From contig NZ_CP093312.1 in the NCBI RefSeq assembly GCF_023213175.1, positions 620,001 through 684,000 of the forward strand: a DNA stretch of 64,000 nt, given 5' to 3'. The notes beneath the pieces are model-generated. The model was given only the letters and a program-made list of their open reading frames with translations. It had not been told where the DNA came from and did no database searches. Positions 1 to 9,067 of this stretch are shown in pieces. The stretch's first letter is position 1; each line of letters begins with the position of its first letter. Both the position numbers and the translations under genes were made by a program. Source of the stretch: Sulfurovum sp. XGS-02. Lineage in GTDB: Bacteria; Campylobacterota; Campylobacteria; Campylobacterales; Sulfurovaceae.

Positions 1-624
1 CACTTCAATGTTGGAAAATATTTCATTGAGTCTTGTTGTCATATCAGCTGTACTCTCTTGAGAAAGTTTGGAGTATTTACGCATTTTTTTAGCAAGTCTA
101 GAGAGAGGAAAGACTGCCAGCGGCATGATCACCAAAAAATAAAAGGCAAGTTTGGGGTTTTGATAAATGACATACCCCGTCAATGCAAGAATGGTCAATG
201 TTTCTCTAATGAGATCAGGAATGATATTGGCAACGACCATTTGGATACGTGCAATGTCATTGGTGACACGAGAGAGTATCTCTCCGGAGTGTGTTTTTCT
301 GAAAAATTCCATATCGAGGTAAGTGAGGTGGGAGACAAGCTGGTCACGCAGTTTCCTTACGACATCCTGTCCGATGTAAGAGGTATAGTAGGTTTGTATG
401 TACCTTCCTAACCCTTTGAGTGCAAAGACACCCACGAGGAAAAACGGCATAAGCAAGAGCATTTCCCTGTCTTTATTGATGAAGACATCATCCAGTACAG
501 GCTTAATGAGCTGTGCTGTTGCCGCAGTACCGACCGCAACAGCGATCATCCCCAGTATGGCAAAGAAAAATTGTCTTTTGTAGCCTGAAAGATAGGGGAG
601 ATACTGTCTGAGAAGGTCTTTCAT
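1..624 (-). CDS. msbA: MsbA-like lipid A/lipid flippase, N-terminal part (partial at window edge)
   Basis: The minus strand is open from an ATG at 624 to the window edge, giving 208 residues that begin MKDLLRQYLPYLSGYKRQFF. It shows hydrophobic helices and the typical exporter stretch around DMEFFRKTHSGEILSRVTND, which places it in the ABC-exporter transmembrane domain of the MsbA/lipid A family. These inner-membrane homodimers flip lipid A-core using ATP. The ATPase domain lies outside the window, so the substrate cannot be checked. The ATG overlaps the cysS stop codon by one base (TAATG), so the gene is probably translationally coupled to cysS. A general multidrug ABC exporter is the main alternative. 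Confidence 0.85.
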   Translation of the reverse strand, partial: MKDLLRQYLPYLSGYKRQFFFAILGMIAVAVGTAATAQLIKPVLDDVFINKDREMLLLMPFFLVGVFALKGLGRYIQTYYTSYIGQDVVRKLRDQLVSHLTYLDMEFFRKTHSGEILSRVTNDIARIQMVVANIIPDLIRETLTILALTGYVIYQNPKLAFYFLVIMPLAVFPLSRLAKKMRKYSKLSQESTADMTTRLNEIFSNIEV

Positions 625-2033
625 TACGCTTTTTCCCAGAGTGTGCCATCAGGGGTATCCATGATCGATATTCCCAAGGCTGTCAGTTCATCACGGATGG
701 CATCCGAACGTTCAAAGTTTTTCTCTTTTTTTGCCTCTGTACGTTCAGAGAGCAGTGTCTCTATCTGTGTTTTAAGGGTTTCATCCACACCGATCTGAAA
801 ATAGGAGAAAGGCTCTTTGCCGCCAAAGCCAAGCAGTGCATCGATAAATTCGATGTTTGCCAAAGTCTCTTTTTTGAGAGCTTTGTCTTTTGGATTGCTA
901 TCTAAGGCATCATTGGTTGTAGCGATCATTTCATCGATTACGGCAAGGGCTATGGAGATGTTGAGGTCATCCCCCATCGCATCAAGCAGTGCTTTTTTGA
1001 ATGTTTTATTGACCGCAGAAGCTTTTCCGGGACTGACACGTTTTTTCAGTCTGTAGAGCTTGTCGAGTCTTTTTTTAGAAGTGAGCAGATCTTCTTCATT
1101 GAAATTAAAGTCATTTCTGTAGTGTACAGAGTTGAGGTAGTAGCGCAGCACTTCCCCGTCGTAGACCTTGAGCGCATCCTTGAGAAAGAAACTGTTCCCC
1201 AGAGACTTGCTCATCTTTTCTCCATCTATCTGCACAAAACCGTTATGCATCCAGTACTTTGCCAGTTCATGTCCTGTCGCACATCGGCTTTGTGCAGCTT
1301 CATTCTCATGGTGAGGGAAAAGCAGGTCAGCACCGCCTGCATGGATGTCAATACTGTACTCTTGCGTACCGTGCTGCTTTGCAAAGTGTTTTTCTATCAT
1401 CGCTGAACACTCTATATGCCAGCCCGGACGGCCTGAAGAGAAGGGGGTATCAAAACAGATATCCTCACTGCCTTTACACGCTTTCCAGAGTGCAAAATCT
1501 TTTGGGTTTCTTTTCTCAGAAGTGTGTGCTACACGGCTCTGGTTGTCCTCATCTTCGCCTACCTGGTGTGATATCTCTCCATAGTGTGCATCTTTGCTTG
1601 TATCAAAGTAGACATCACCCGAGGAGATAACATAGGCTATGTCTTTGTCTATGAGGGTTTGTATCATATTCTCTATTGCCTGCAAGGACTCCGTGGCTTT
1701 TGGTTCGATATCAGCACGCTCTATGCCGAGGGCTCCCATCTCTTCAAGGTATCGGCCGATGTAAAAAGAGGTGATCTCTTCCATGCTTTTGCCCGTCTCT
1801 TCTACTTTTTTGATGATCTTGTCATCGATATCGGTGAAGTTCTTCCCCAGTGTGACTTTGTAGCCAAGGGCTTTGAGCGTGCGTGAGAGAAGGTCAAAAG
1901 AGAGGCTACTTCGTGCGTGGCCTAAATGCGCATCGTCATAAACAGTAGGTCCGCAGACATAAATGCTTACTTCTCCTTTACGGATGGGTTCAAAAGAGAG
2001 TTTGGTTTTTTGTACGCTGTCATAAATGTGCAT
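624..2033 (-). CDS. cysS: Cysteine--tRNA ligase
   Basis: This class I aminoacyl-tRNA synthetase (469 aa, normal length) charges tRNA-Cys in the cytosol. Visible signatures are the zinc ligand Cys27 in YVCGPTVYD, the HIGH-type motif HLGH at 36-39, the zinc site WHIECSAM and HHENE, and the KMSKS loop (EKMSKSLGN) near residue 273. The C-terminal domain ends LGISIMDTPDGTLWEKA. The stop overlaps the start of the msbA-like gene, so the two form an operon. The 200 bp upstream is shared with the divergent TonB receptor gene. Confidence 0.97.
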   Translation of the reverse strand: MHIYDSVQKTKLSFEPIRKGEVSIYVCGPTVYDDAHLGHARSSLSFDLLSRTLKALGYKVTLGKNFTDIDDKIIKKVEETGKSMEEITSFYIGRYLEEMGALGIERADIEPKATESLQAIENMIQTLIDKDIAYVISSGDVYFDTSKDAHYGEISHQVGEDEDNQSRVAHTSEKRNPKDFALWKACKGSEDICFDTPFSSGRPGWHIECSAMIEKHFAKQHGTQEYSIDIHAGGADLLFPHHENEAAQSRCATGHELAKYWMHNGFVQIDGEKMSKSLGNSFFLKDALKVYDGEVLRYYLNSVHYRNDFNFNEEDLLTSKKRLDKLYRLKKRVSPGKASAVNKTFKKALLDAMGDDLNISIALAVIDEMIATTNDALDSNPKDKALKKETLANIEFIDALLGFGGKEPFSYFQIGVDETLKTQIETLLSERTEAKKEKNFERSDAIRDELTALGISIMDTPDGTLWEKA

Positions 2034-2174
2034 AATAATCGCTGGACCTTTGTTTTATGTAGTGTTGTGATTATAGCCAAAAGTTGATTAGAAGAGATTA
2101 CCCTGAATTGTACAGGATGAAATGTAGGAGATAAAATGATTCGATTTTAATATTTTTTCTTTTTAGCATAAAGG

Positions 2175-2192
2175 TTAACACAAAATTAACAC
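2175..2192 (+). promoter_or_regulatory. Tandem heptamer TTAACAC-N4-TTAACAC upstream of the TonB receptor
   Basis: Two exact copies of TTAACAC lie 11 bp apart (2175-2181 and 2186-2192), followed by a -10-like TATAAA at 2199. The same heptamer pair with the same 4-bp spacing occurs at 10270-10287 upstream of the L,D-transpeptidase. An 11-bp direct repeat next to a -10 element is the usual geometry for OmpR/PhoB-family response regulators. Binding by such a regulator is inference. Confidence 0.55.
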
Positions 2193-2233
2193 TACACTTA
2201 TAAACTTTCCTCATTCAATTTAAAAGGGGAGAT

Positions 2234-4360
2234 ATGAAAATCAAATATTCGTTAATCACACTATTGGCATTATCGTCAATCAATGCTGAAGAGATAAATC
2301 TGGAAGCAGTCAGTGTTACGGCAACAAAGATTGCAACACCGACAAAGGACGTATCGCAATCGATCGCTGTTGTAGATGAACAAACGATAGAGGACAAGAA
2401 TATACTCAATATTCAAGAAGCGATAGAAAATATACCAGGAGTCAATGCAGAGTCATCGACCAATTCACCAAGTCCTAGACTGATCATCAGGGGAGCGGGA
2501 CTGAAGGCCAGATATGGTGTGAGAGAGATCATGGTTATGAAAGACGGTGTACCAATGACAGATCCGGATTCATTTACCAGATTTGATTTTATCGATATGC
2601 AGGATGTATCGAGTATAGAGGTTCAAAAGGGACCAGGTTCCATCAATGCGGCAAATACAACAGGCGGTGTAATCCAACTTGTCACAAAGTCTGTTTTTGA
2701 AGAGGGTGATGACAGAATTAAAATAGGTGTGGGTGATGACGGACAAAAGAATGTCAACCTCAAAGTACGTGGTCAAATTGGAGAAAACGATTTTGCCTCT
2801 TTGACGTTTTCTAAACGTGAAATTGACAATAACTGGAGAGACAACAACGACTTTGATGCAACACAAGTGAGTTTGAAACATGGGCATATCTTTGAAGATG
2901 AGTCTACTTTAGAGACAGAGTTTTCTTATACAGAGTCAAATATGAATATCCCAACCGATATGAATGCTACTGAATTTGCAATCTTCCAAGAAACAGGTGA
3001 ACAGCATAATACAAGTTCACAGTGGCAACATAGTGCCAGAGATTCTAAAATCTTTGCCATCAATACCAAGTATGAAAAAGAGATCGGTGATCTACTATTA
3101 AAACCAAGATTTTACTTTAATACATGGGATCATTTTCACCCTGTAACCGGTTTGATCAATGACAGTGATGACAACAGTGTGTATGGAACGGATTTGGAAC
3201 TTAATTATACGCATAAAGTATTCGATAAGGAAGCAACGCTTGTAGCGGGGGTAACCTATAAAACGGATATTACGAATGATGCAAAGAAGTATGAATATGC
3301 AGACTATACAACGCAGACAGTTACTCTTCCTTATTTTCCTTTTTCCCGTGAAGAAATTGTGCAAACAACATCAAACGAGAAAGGTGCTTTAGCACAAATT
3401 GAAGATAGTACTACGACACTTTATGGCATCTACCTGATGGAAACCTTCTCTCCAACTGAGGATTTCACCATAGATATGAGTACAAGAGTCGATAAGTTAA
3501 GTATAGATATCAGCGGAAACGAGATCACGGCTTATGATTATGGAGCAAAAAATTATGTACCGGGTGCAGGGCTTTACGAAATAGACAAGACCTACAATCT
3601 CTTCTCCGCAAAAATTGGAGCGATATATAGGTTAACGGATTCGACAAATATGTATGCAACCATTGCAACGGCAAATCAGGCACCTACGGGGAGTGAGATC
3701 GAAGCAGCACAAGATCAAGGCATTTCACTTGATAAAAGTACCAATGTGAACTATGAGGTCGGTCTTAAAAGCAGGATGAATAATCTATCACTTGATGTGG
3801 CGATCTATCAAAATGATGTGAGGGATGAGATCATCAAAACGACAGATGCAGACGGTAATGTGATTTATGATAATGCGGGGAAAACGCAAAAAAGAGGGTT
3901 AGAGTTCAATGGAGTCTACAGGGTTTCAAACGAATTAGACATAGGTGGTTCGTATGCCTACAGTGATTTTGAATTTGTTACATATGAAGAGCAGGTAGGT
4001 TACGGTGGTGGTGCAACATGGGTATCAAGAGATGGTAACGCTTTGCCTTATATCCCTAAAAACCAATACTCTCTGTTTGCAGCCTATAGAATGGAAAACG
4101 GTTTCAAAGCAAGAGTCACGACAAAAGGTTGGGGAAGTTACTATATGGACAATGCAAATACCCAAAAGTATGAAGGGTATGATTTTGTCACCGATTTGAT
4201 GCTAGGGTATGAGTATCAAGCACATAATATACAGTTGAATGTAAGAAACTTGACAGATGAATATTATGCAATGCAAGCGTCAAAAGATGCAAACGGAAAT
4301 GTCTCATATAAAGCAGCTGCACCTCAGAGTTTTATGGTGACGTATAGTTATACATTTTAA
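2234..4360 (+). CDS. TonB-dependent outer-membrane receptor
   Basis: This 708-aa protein has a signal peptide ending ALSSINA before EEINLEAVSVTATK, which resembles a TonB box. A plug domain follows (about 40-150, with PRLIIRGAGLKARYGVREIMVMKDGVP and a VQKGPGS/TTGGVIQLVTK stretch). The rest is a 22-strand-type beta barrel ending in aromatic residues (MVTYSYTF). Such receptors import metal chelates, haem or vitamins using TonB energy. The substrate is not readable here. A good ribosome site (AAGGGGAG) precedes the ATG. The polyferredoxin gene follows after 10 bp, so they are likely co-transcribed and may act together in metal or haem uptake. A tandem heptamer lies upstream. Confidence 0.93.
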   Translation: MKIKYSLITLLALSSINAEEINLEAVSVTATKIATPTKDVSQSIAVVDEQTIEDKNILNIQEAIENIPGVNAESSTNSPSPRLIIRGAGLKARYGVREIMVMKDGVPMTDPDSFTRFDFIDMQDVSSIEVQKGPGSINAANTTGGVIQLVTKSVFEEGDDRIKIGVGDDGQKNVNLKVRGQIGENDFASLTFSKREIDNNWRDNNDFDATQVSLKHGHIFEDESTLETEFSYTESNMNIPTDMNATEFAIFQETGEQHNTSSQWQHSARDSKIFAINTKYEKEIGDLLLKPRFYFNTWDHFHPVTGLINDSDDNSVYGTDLELNYTHKVFDKEATLVAGVTYKTDITNDAKKYEYADYTTQTVTLPYFPFSREEIVQTTSNEKGALAQIEDSTTTLYGIYLMETFSPTEDFTIDMSTRVDKLSIDISGNEITAYDYGAKNYVPGAGLYEIDKTYNLFSAKIGAIYRLTDSTNMYATIATANQAPTGSEIEAAQDQGISLDKSTNVNYEVGLKSRMNNLSLDVAIYQNDVRDEIIKTTDADGNVIYDNAGKTQKRGLEFNGVYRVSNELDIGGSYAYSDFEFVTYEEQVGYGGGATWVSRDGNALPYIPKNQYSLFAAYRMENGFKARVTTKGWGSYYMDNANTQKYEGYDFVTDLMLGYEYQAHNIQLNVRNLTDEYYAMQASKDANGNVSYKAAAPQSFMVTYSYTF

Positions 4361-4370
4361 AGGATAGTGT

Positions 4371-5870
4371 ATGGTAGAGTTCAAAGAAACTAGAGATAGA
4401 AACGATATATACGGCATGCCTGTATTGGGGTTTATGTTTAAAAACCAGACATTTTTGACAGGGTTGAAGATGGCAGTGCTTGCTCTATTCATCTATGGTG
4501 TCTACATGGGGTTCGTTGTTCCAGGTCATGAGAATATCTTTACGACCTATCTTTTCTGGGGACTCTTTTGGCCTGTTTTTATGGTCATTACCCTTGCCAC
4601 GTTTGGCAAGATCTTCTGCGGTATTTGCCCGCACGGATTTGTAGGGAAATACCTCACGAAATTCGGTCTTAAAAAAGAGATGCCGAAGTTTTTGAGAAAC
4701 AGGTATATCGGTATTTTGCTTCTCTTCTTTGGATGGTGGGGTATCTACTATTTTGTACCTGGTTTCTGGAGAGTACCGCTTACAACAGCTTGGCTTTTTC
4801 TTGGACTTACATTGATCGCATTTGTGATGTATTATCTCTATAAAGATATGAGTTACTGTAAATATATCTGTCCTATCGGGACCTTGACAAGAGTGTACGG
4901 AAAGGTCTCTTTTGCAGAACTAGGTACGTATAAAGAGGACTGTAACAGTTGTAAAACCTATGAGTGTGCCTCGGCATGTTCGTATAATCTCAAGCCATAC
5001 GCCTTTGATAACAAGAACTCGATGGATGACTGTACGCTCTGTATGGACTGCAGCAGTGCCTGTGACTCCGTAGCTTTTAGGTTTACAAAGCCTTCCAGAT
5101 CTCTTTTTGAGAAGTTTAAGTTCAACAAATCAGAGATTTGGGCACTGATCCTCATCACTGCAGCGATCACCATTACGATGAACTTTCACCATGCCTTGAG
5201 CCGTACTGCCATAGCTGATACCTTCATCTGGTCTCAGTCAGCAGCCTATGTGCAGCAGTATGTAGATTTTGGCAGATTTGATGCAGTAGGTCTTTTTGCC
5301 ATGTTCTATGCAACGGTATTTTCAATCGGAATCGTCTACATCGGTATGTTTGTGGCCTCTAAGATCTTAAAAGCATCGTTTGAAAAGACTTTTTATACTT
5401 TAGGGTATGCGTTTGTACCTCTCTTCATCATCGGAGGTTTGGCACACTTGATACACAGTATTTTTACACATCACTATGCAGATATAGGAAATGCCTTTAT
5501 TTACGGGTTTGGTCTGGATGCTGGACCGGTTGAGAATTTGGCTTCTAGAAGAGATGCTTGGTTAAGAGTTTTTGATGTGATCCCGTATCTCGCAGCTATC
5601 TGGGCATACCTGATTCTTGCAAAGAGAATAAAGTTCTTTGAATCATCTAAAATGAAGAAGGTCTTAGCCTTTGTGTTCGCCTCTTCACTTATCACATTTT
5701 ATCTGTCATTGAACCTCTACAGAGTGTATGCTTTTGCAACATACGGTGCGGCGAAGAGTGGTCATCATGGCAGTCATGGGAACCACGGTGCAGCTAAAGA
5801 GATCGATACGAAAAAACCTGTGATGAAATGTGAAGCGGGTAAATGCGGTGCTGCAATGAAAAAGCAGTAG
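4371..5870 (+). CDS. Membrane-bound 4Fe-4S polyferredoxin (NapH/NosR/CcoG-like) with a His/Cys-rich tail
   Basis: This 499-aa inner-membrane protein has about eight hydrophobic segments. Cysteine motifs lie at 83-86 (CGICPHG) and 163-167 (CKYICPIG), then two ferredoxin-type clusters at about 191-235 (CNSCKTYECASAC and CTLCMDCSSAC). This architecture is typical of electron-transferring membrane proteins such as NapH, NosR and CcoG. The C-terminus is unusual: a histidine-rich linker (HHGSHGNHG) leads to the tail MKCEAGKCGAAM, which looks metal-binding. It sits 10 bp after the TonB receptor gene, so a role in reducing imported metal or a cofactor is plausible but inferred. Transcription probably ends at the hairpin at 5887. 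Confidence 0.85.
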   Translation: MVEFKETRDRNDIYGMPVLGFMFKNQTFLTGLKMAVLALFIYGVYMGFVVPGHENIFTTYLFWGLFWPVFMVITLATFGKIFCGICPHGFVGKYLTKFGLKKEMPKFLRNRYIGILLLFFGWWGIYYFVPGFWRVPLTTAWLFLGLTLIAFVMYYLYKDMSYCKYICPIGTLTRVYGKVSFAELGTYKEDCNSCKTYECASACSYNLKPYAFDNKNSMDDCTLCMDCSSACDSVAFRFTKPSRSLFEKFKFNKSEIWALILITAAITITMNFHHALSRTAIADTFIWSQSAAYVQQYVDFGRFDAVGLFAMFYATVFSIGIVYIGMFVASKILKASFEKTFYTLGYAFVPLFIIGGLAHLIHSIFTHHYADIGNAFIYGFGLDAGPVENLASRRDAWLRVFDVIPYLAAIWAYLILAKRIKFFESSKMKKVLAFVFASSLITFYLSLNLYRVYAFATYGAAKSGHHGSHGNHGAAKEIDTKKPVMKCEAGKCGAAMKKQ

Positions 5871-5886
5871 TTTTATATACTTTAAC

Positions 5887-5922
5887 AAAAAAGTAAAAGA
5901 GTTTTTTCTTTTACTTTTTTTT
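5887..5922. terminator. Bidirectional Rho-independent terminator
   Basis: A 13-bp AT-rich stem (5887-5899 pairing with 5908-5920) is flanked by A-runs on one side and T-runs on the other. It sits between the converging polyferredoxin and murJ genes, so it can serve both strands. Confidence 0.75.
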
Positions 5923-5924
5923 AC

Positions 5925-7331
5925 TTAGCGAATATACTCCAGAAGATAGTCATTAACTCCATACAGCAAGATAGAAAAAAACAACACACTTATGATCCAA
6001 TAAAGTGATCTTTTTGATCGAATGATCTCCATAAACTTATCTGTACCCACCTCTTTTACCGTCAGTATAAAAAGTACCCATCCTCCGATACTTCCGGCCA
6101 AAGCTAGTCCGGATGCACCAAGAGGGTGCATGAGTATCAGTGATGCTGTTACTGAAGTGACAAGAGAATAGACAGCGATCTTGGCTGCTTTGAGATGCCT
6201 GTGTGAAGCATAAAGAAAAAGAGAAAAAAGTTTTGCCAGTCCAAAAGGAAGCAGACCTACCATATACATTTGAAGTACTTGAACTGTTTCAACTGTCTGA
6301 ACTACTGTGAACTTTCCTCTTTCAAAGAGAAGCCAGATGATAGGTTCAGCCAGCAAGATACCACCAACCATAGCCCCGCCTAACAAAAATGCAAGTAACC
6401 AAAAGGCCTGGTTGAGATTTTTATATGCGTCTGTTTCATTGTTGTTTTTCAGCGCTTTGGAAACAGCAGGAAAAAGTACCGTGGCAGTGGCGATGGCAAA
6501 GATGGCAAGCGGAAGCTGGAAGACACGATTGGCATAAAAGAGGTAGGAGACGGAACCTGTCACAAGGAATGTTGCCAAAAGCGTGTCGATGAACGCAGAG
6601 ATCTGGGGTGTGGAGTTTCCTAGTATACCGGGTAAAAAGAGAGACTGGAAATGCTTTTTCTCTTCATCGACATCTTTGCTGTTCCTGTATTTCCACCCGC
6701 CTATAAGGATCTTATGCAGACTCAGTTTATTGAGAGTGACAAGGTGCGCCAGTATCTGTAACCCTCCGCCGATGAGTACGGCAAAACTGAGTGCATAGGC
6801 CACTGTTTTCGGCTCTTCCTTCATATAGATGTAGAGTGCTGCGATCATAGAGATATTGAGCAGGGCTGTTGACATGGCTGTGGTGGCAAAATGGTTTTTG
6901 TATTGTAAGAGGGTGGCCAAAAATGTCACGATGAAGATCAGGTCCAAATACCAAAAATTGATGGCAGTCAAAGGTGCAGTTTTTGCTATCAGTTCACTCC
7001 CCCATCCCAATGCCAAAAGTTTAGTGATAGGTTCAGGAAAGAGAGTAATGAGCAGGGAGAATGCCATTAAAAAGAGCAGAAAGCGTAAAAAGATCGCTGT
7101 GGCAAAGACACCTTTATGTCTGCTCGCTACAAACGAAGGCATAAATGCCTGCGTGAATGCACCTTCTGCAAAGATACGGCGAAAAAGATTGGGGAGCTTG
7201 AAGGCGACAAAGAACATATCGCTCCACATGGATGCCCCTAAGGCCGAAGCCATAAGGACATCACGACCCAGACCGGTAACACGTGAAACCAGGATGCCAA
7301 AACTGTTTGTGAAGATAGATTTTAATTGCAT
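5925..7331 (-). CDS. murJ: Lipid II flippase MurJ (MviN)
   Basis: This 468-aa polytopic protein has the MOP-superfamily MurJ start: SFGILVSRVTGLGRDVLMASALG, then FRRIFAEGAFTQAFMPSF near residues 50-70. About 12-14 hydrophobic helices follow. It moves lipid II across the inner membrane during peptidoglycan synthesis. It is divergent from ruvA and convergent with the polyferredoxin. In Campylobacter I recall murJ/mviN next to cysS and msbA. Here two genes separate it from cysS. Confidence 0.95.
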   Translation of the reverse strand: MQLKSIFTNSFGILVSRVTGLGRDVLMASALGASMWSDMFFVAFKLPNLFRRIFAEGAFTQAFMPSFVASRHKGVFATAIFLRFLLFLMAFSLLITLFPEPITKLLALGWGSELIAKTAPLTAINFWYLDLIFIVTFLATLLQYKNHFATTAMSTALLNISMIAALYIYMKEEPKTVAYALSFAVLIGGGLQILAHLVTLNKLSLHKILIGGWKYRNSKDVDEEKKHFQSLFLPGILGNSTPQISAFIDTLLATFLVTGSVSYLFYANRVFQLPLAIFAIATATVLFPAVSKALKNNNETDAYKNLNQAFWLLAFLLGGAMVGGILLAEPIIWLLFERGKFTVVQTVETVQVLQMYMVGLLPFGLAKLFSLFLYASHRHLKAAKIAVYSLVTSVTASLILMHPLGASGLALAGSIGGWVLFILTVKEVGTDKFMEIIRSKRSLYWIISVLFFSILLYGVNDYLLEYIR

Positions 7332-7521
7332 AAGTCTCTTTAATGTTAAGTTGCAGCTATTTTAGCGTAATGTTGATATGAATTAAAAATATGTCAATTG
7401 TAGAGGTATGGATTTTTATCATATCGATATATTCTATAAATTATATGACAAAATGACATCTTTTTTACAGTTGCAATAAAATTCTTGATATACTTTGATA
7501 ACTAAATCAACAAGGGTAAAC

Positions 7522-8079
7522 ATGATAGTAGGCATAGAAGGTACAGTTGAAAGAAAAGAACCCACTTTTGTTCATTTGAATGTGAATGGACTAATCTATG
7601 AAGTGATGGTATCGCTTCATACATCAAATGCTATAACAGAGACAAGAGTCAAACTTTTTGTGACACAGGTCATACGCGAAGATGCGAATCTTCTTTTCGG
7701 GTTTATGGAAAGGAATGAACAAAAGATGTTTGATACGGTTTTGAAGATAAACGGCGTAGGACCAAAAGTGGGCTTGGCTATCTGTTCTACCTTCACACCC
7801 ACTACTTTTGCAAAAGTGGTTGCATCTAAAGATGTCAGTATGCTCAAACGTGTACCAGGCATAGGACCTAAGGCAGCAGGGCGTATCTTGGTTGATCTGG
7901 CTGACTTTATTGTAGACGGTCATGAGGAGAGTGAGAACAGTGGTGCTTTCAATGAAGCAACAATGGCCCTTGAAAGTTTAGGATTTAAAAAAGATGCCAT
8001 TCAAAAGGCACTGCACGGATGTAGCGGAGATACAAGTACCCTTGTAAAAGAGGGGTTGAAAAAGTTACAGAGATTGTAA
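7522..8079 (+). CDS. ruvA: Holliday junction branch migration protein RuvA
   Basis: The preferred start is the ATG at 7522 ([14 protein letters not shown], 185 aa), because a purine-rich AAGGG lies just upstream. A TTG at 7495 would add nine residues that are not family-like. The OB-fold is N-terminal. Two helix-hairpin-helix motifs follow ([13 protein letters not shown] and [14 protein letters not shown], about 75-120). A flexible link leads to the C-terminal RuvB-binding domain ([19 protein letters not shown]). RuvA tetramers hold Holliday junctions for RuvB. A weak terminator follows. Confidence 0.97.
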   Translation: MIVGIEGTVERKEPTFVHLNVNGLIYEVMVSLHTSNAITETRVKLFVTQVIREDANLLFGFMERNEQKMFDTVLKINGVGPKVGLAICSTFTPTTFAKVVASKDVSMLKRVPGIGPKAAGRILVDLADFIVDGHEESENSGAFNEATMALESLGFKKDAIQKALHGCSGDTSTLVKEGLKKLQRL

Positions 8080-8080
8080 C

Positions 8081-8114
8081 AATATCTTTACACTCTTTTA
8101 GATATTAATTTTTT
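8081..8114 (+). terminator. Weak terminator-like hairpin after ruvA
   Basis: AATATCT (8081-8087) can pair with AGATATT (8100-8106) across a 12-nt loop, and a run of Ts follows (AATTTTTTG). The stem is short and AT-only, so the call is tentative. Confidence 0.4.
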
Positions 8115-8184
8115 GATGTTTTGTACTATCTCTTCTGCAACGACAGAGCGTTTTAGGACAAAAAGGAAATAGATGGGACATGAT

Positions 8185-8355
8185 CTAGTTAGAAAGAATG
8201 TAAATGAATACAAGGTAACTTATAAATCCACCTAACATCCAAGCAACTATATGTATGATTCTAACTTTACATTTTTCTTCATCTTCTTCAGCTAATTCAT
8301 TTATTTTTTTATTAGCAGCTTCCAACTCTTTTTCTAGTTCTTCAATTGTCTTCAT
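8185..8355 (-). CDS. Small coiled-coil membrane protein (56 aa), unknown function
   Basis: On the minus strand an ATG at 8355 opens a 56-codon frame. Residues 1-30 are a charged coiled coil (starting MKTIEELEKELEAANKK and rich in E and K). Residues 34-55 are one membrane helix (IIHIVAWMLGGFISYLVFIY). An AAAGG lies 11 bases upstream of the start. The order of features is ordered and protein-like, unlike the serine-rich frame on the other strand. It stands alone between ruvA and the cytochrome gene. The rest of the 8080-8620 gap shows nothing beyond the ruvA terminator. Confidence 0.6.
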   Translation of the reverse strand: MKTIEELEKELEAANKKINELAEEDEEKCKVRIIHIVAWMLGGFISYLVFIYILSN

Positions 8356-8620
8356 ATTTAGCCTTTGTTATGCAATTAATTATAGAGTATCGAGCTTTAA
8401 ATATTTTGTTTATCACTCATATACTTGGCTGATATTGATAAAGTAAAACAGCAGTAGTAAGACGTTTTTCTAAACACTATATTTAAATTTTATACTCATT
8501 GATTTCATAACAGTCTGAGTGTATGATATAGGATTTTTTATTAAATGTGAAAAGCTGTTTATAGATGATTTCATCCATATTTTTTTCTAAAATAGTATAA
8601 AAAATATGAATGAAGGGTTT

Positions 8621-8974
8621 TTAATGCACTGTTCCACAGAAGTTTGCATCACAGCCATTGACGGCACCGGAAAATTTGGAGTTGTCAATAAAGAATTTCA
8701 AAAGACGTTTTTTACGCTTCTGGAAAAGTGAATTTTTTAGATTGGCAAGTGCCTCTGGTTTATTTTTATGTATTTTTTCAAGTTTACCGGGAGTCTCAAA
8801 ATAGAAATCCCAGTCATCCTCATCTATCTGTTTAGCCATATAAAAGGGTGTACCATGACAGGAGGTACAGAGTTTTTGTACAGTCCGGAATGCCTTTGTA
8901 TCATACTTTTCTGCTGAGAAACCAAAAGATGTTAGAGAAGTAATGAGGAGTGGTAGAACAACGATTTTTTTCAT
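8621..8974 (-). CDS. Small periplasmic c-type cytochrome
   Basis: This 117-aa protein has a signal peptide (MKKIVVLPLLITSLTSFGFSA) and one haem-binding motif, CTSCH, at about residues 36-40. The family would carry a single covalently bound haem c and transfer electrons in the periplasm. The C-terminal part has two extra cysteines (GCDANFCG) that might form a disulfide. It is divergent from the flavoprotein gene at 9068. No partner is evident. Confidence 0.75.
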   Translation of the reverse strand: MKKIVVLPLLITSLTSFGFSAEKYDTKAFRTVQKLCTSCHGTPFYMAKQIDEDDWDFYFETPGKLEKIHKNKPEALANLKNSLFQKRKKRLLKFFIDNSKFSGAVNGCDANFCGTVH

Positions 8975-9055
8975 AAAAAGACCTTTTTTATGCGTATTGT
9001 AATATCTCTATGTGTAGTGTCTGTGTAGTTGTGAGTATATATTGTACGAATAGGA

Positions 9056-9061
9056 TATAAT
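9056..9061 (+). promoter_or_regulatory. Consensus -10 box (TATAAT) just upstream of the flavoprotein start
   Basis: TATAAT ends seven bases before the ATG at 9068. Initiation would then fall at or next to the start codon, suggesting a very short or leaderless mRNA. The only Shine-Dalgarno candidate (AGGA at 9052) is 12 bases from the ATG and overlaps the promoter. Confidence 0.5.
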
Positions 9062-9067
9062 ACGCAC

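Noticed and set aside
58-583. Plus-strand frames at the window start
   Set aside because: They lie opposite the msbA-like reading frame, whose minus-strand translation is clearly protein-like, so these are shadows.
8255-8446. Plus-strand serine-rich frame
   Set aside because: It is antisense to the better supported 56-aa coiled-coil membrane protein and has low-complexity composition.
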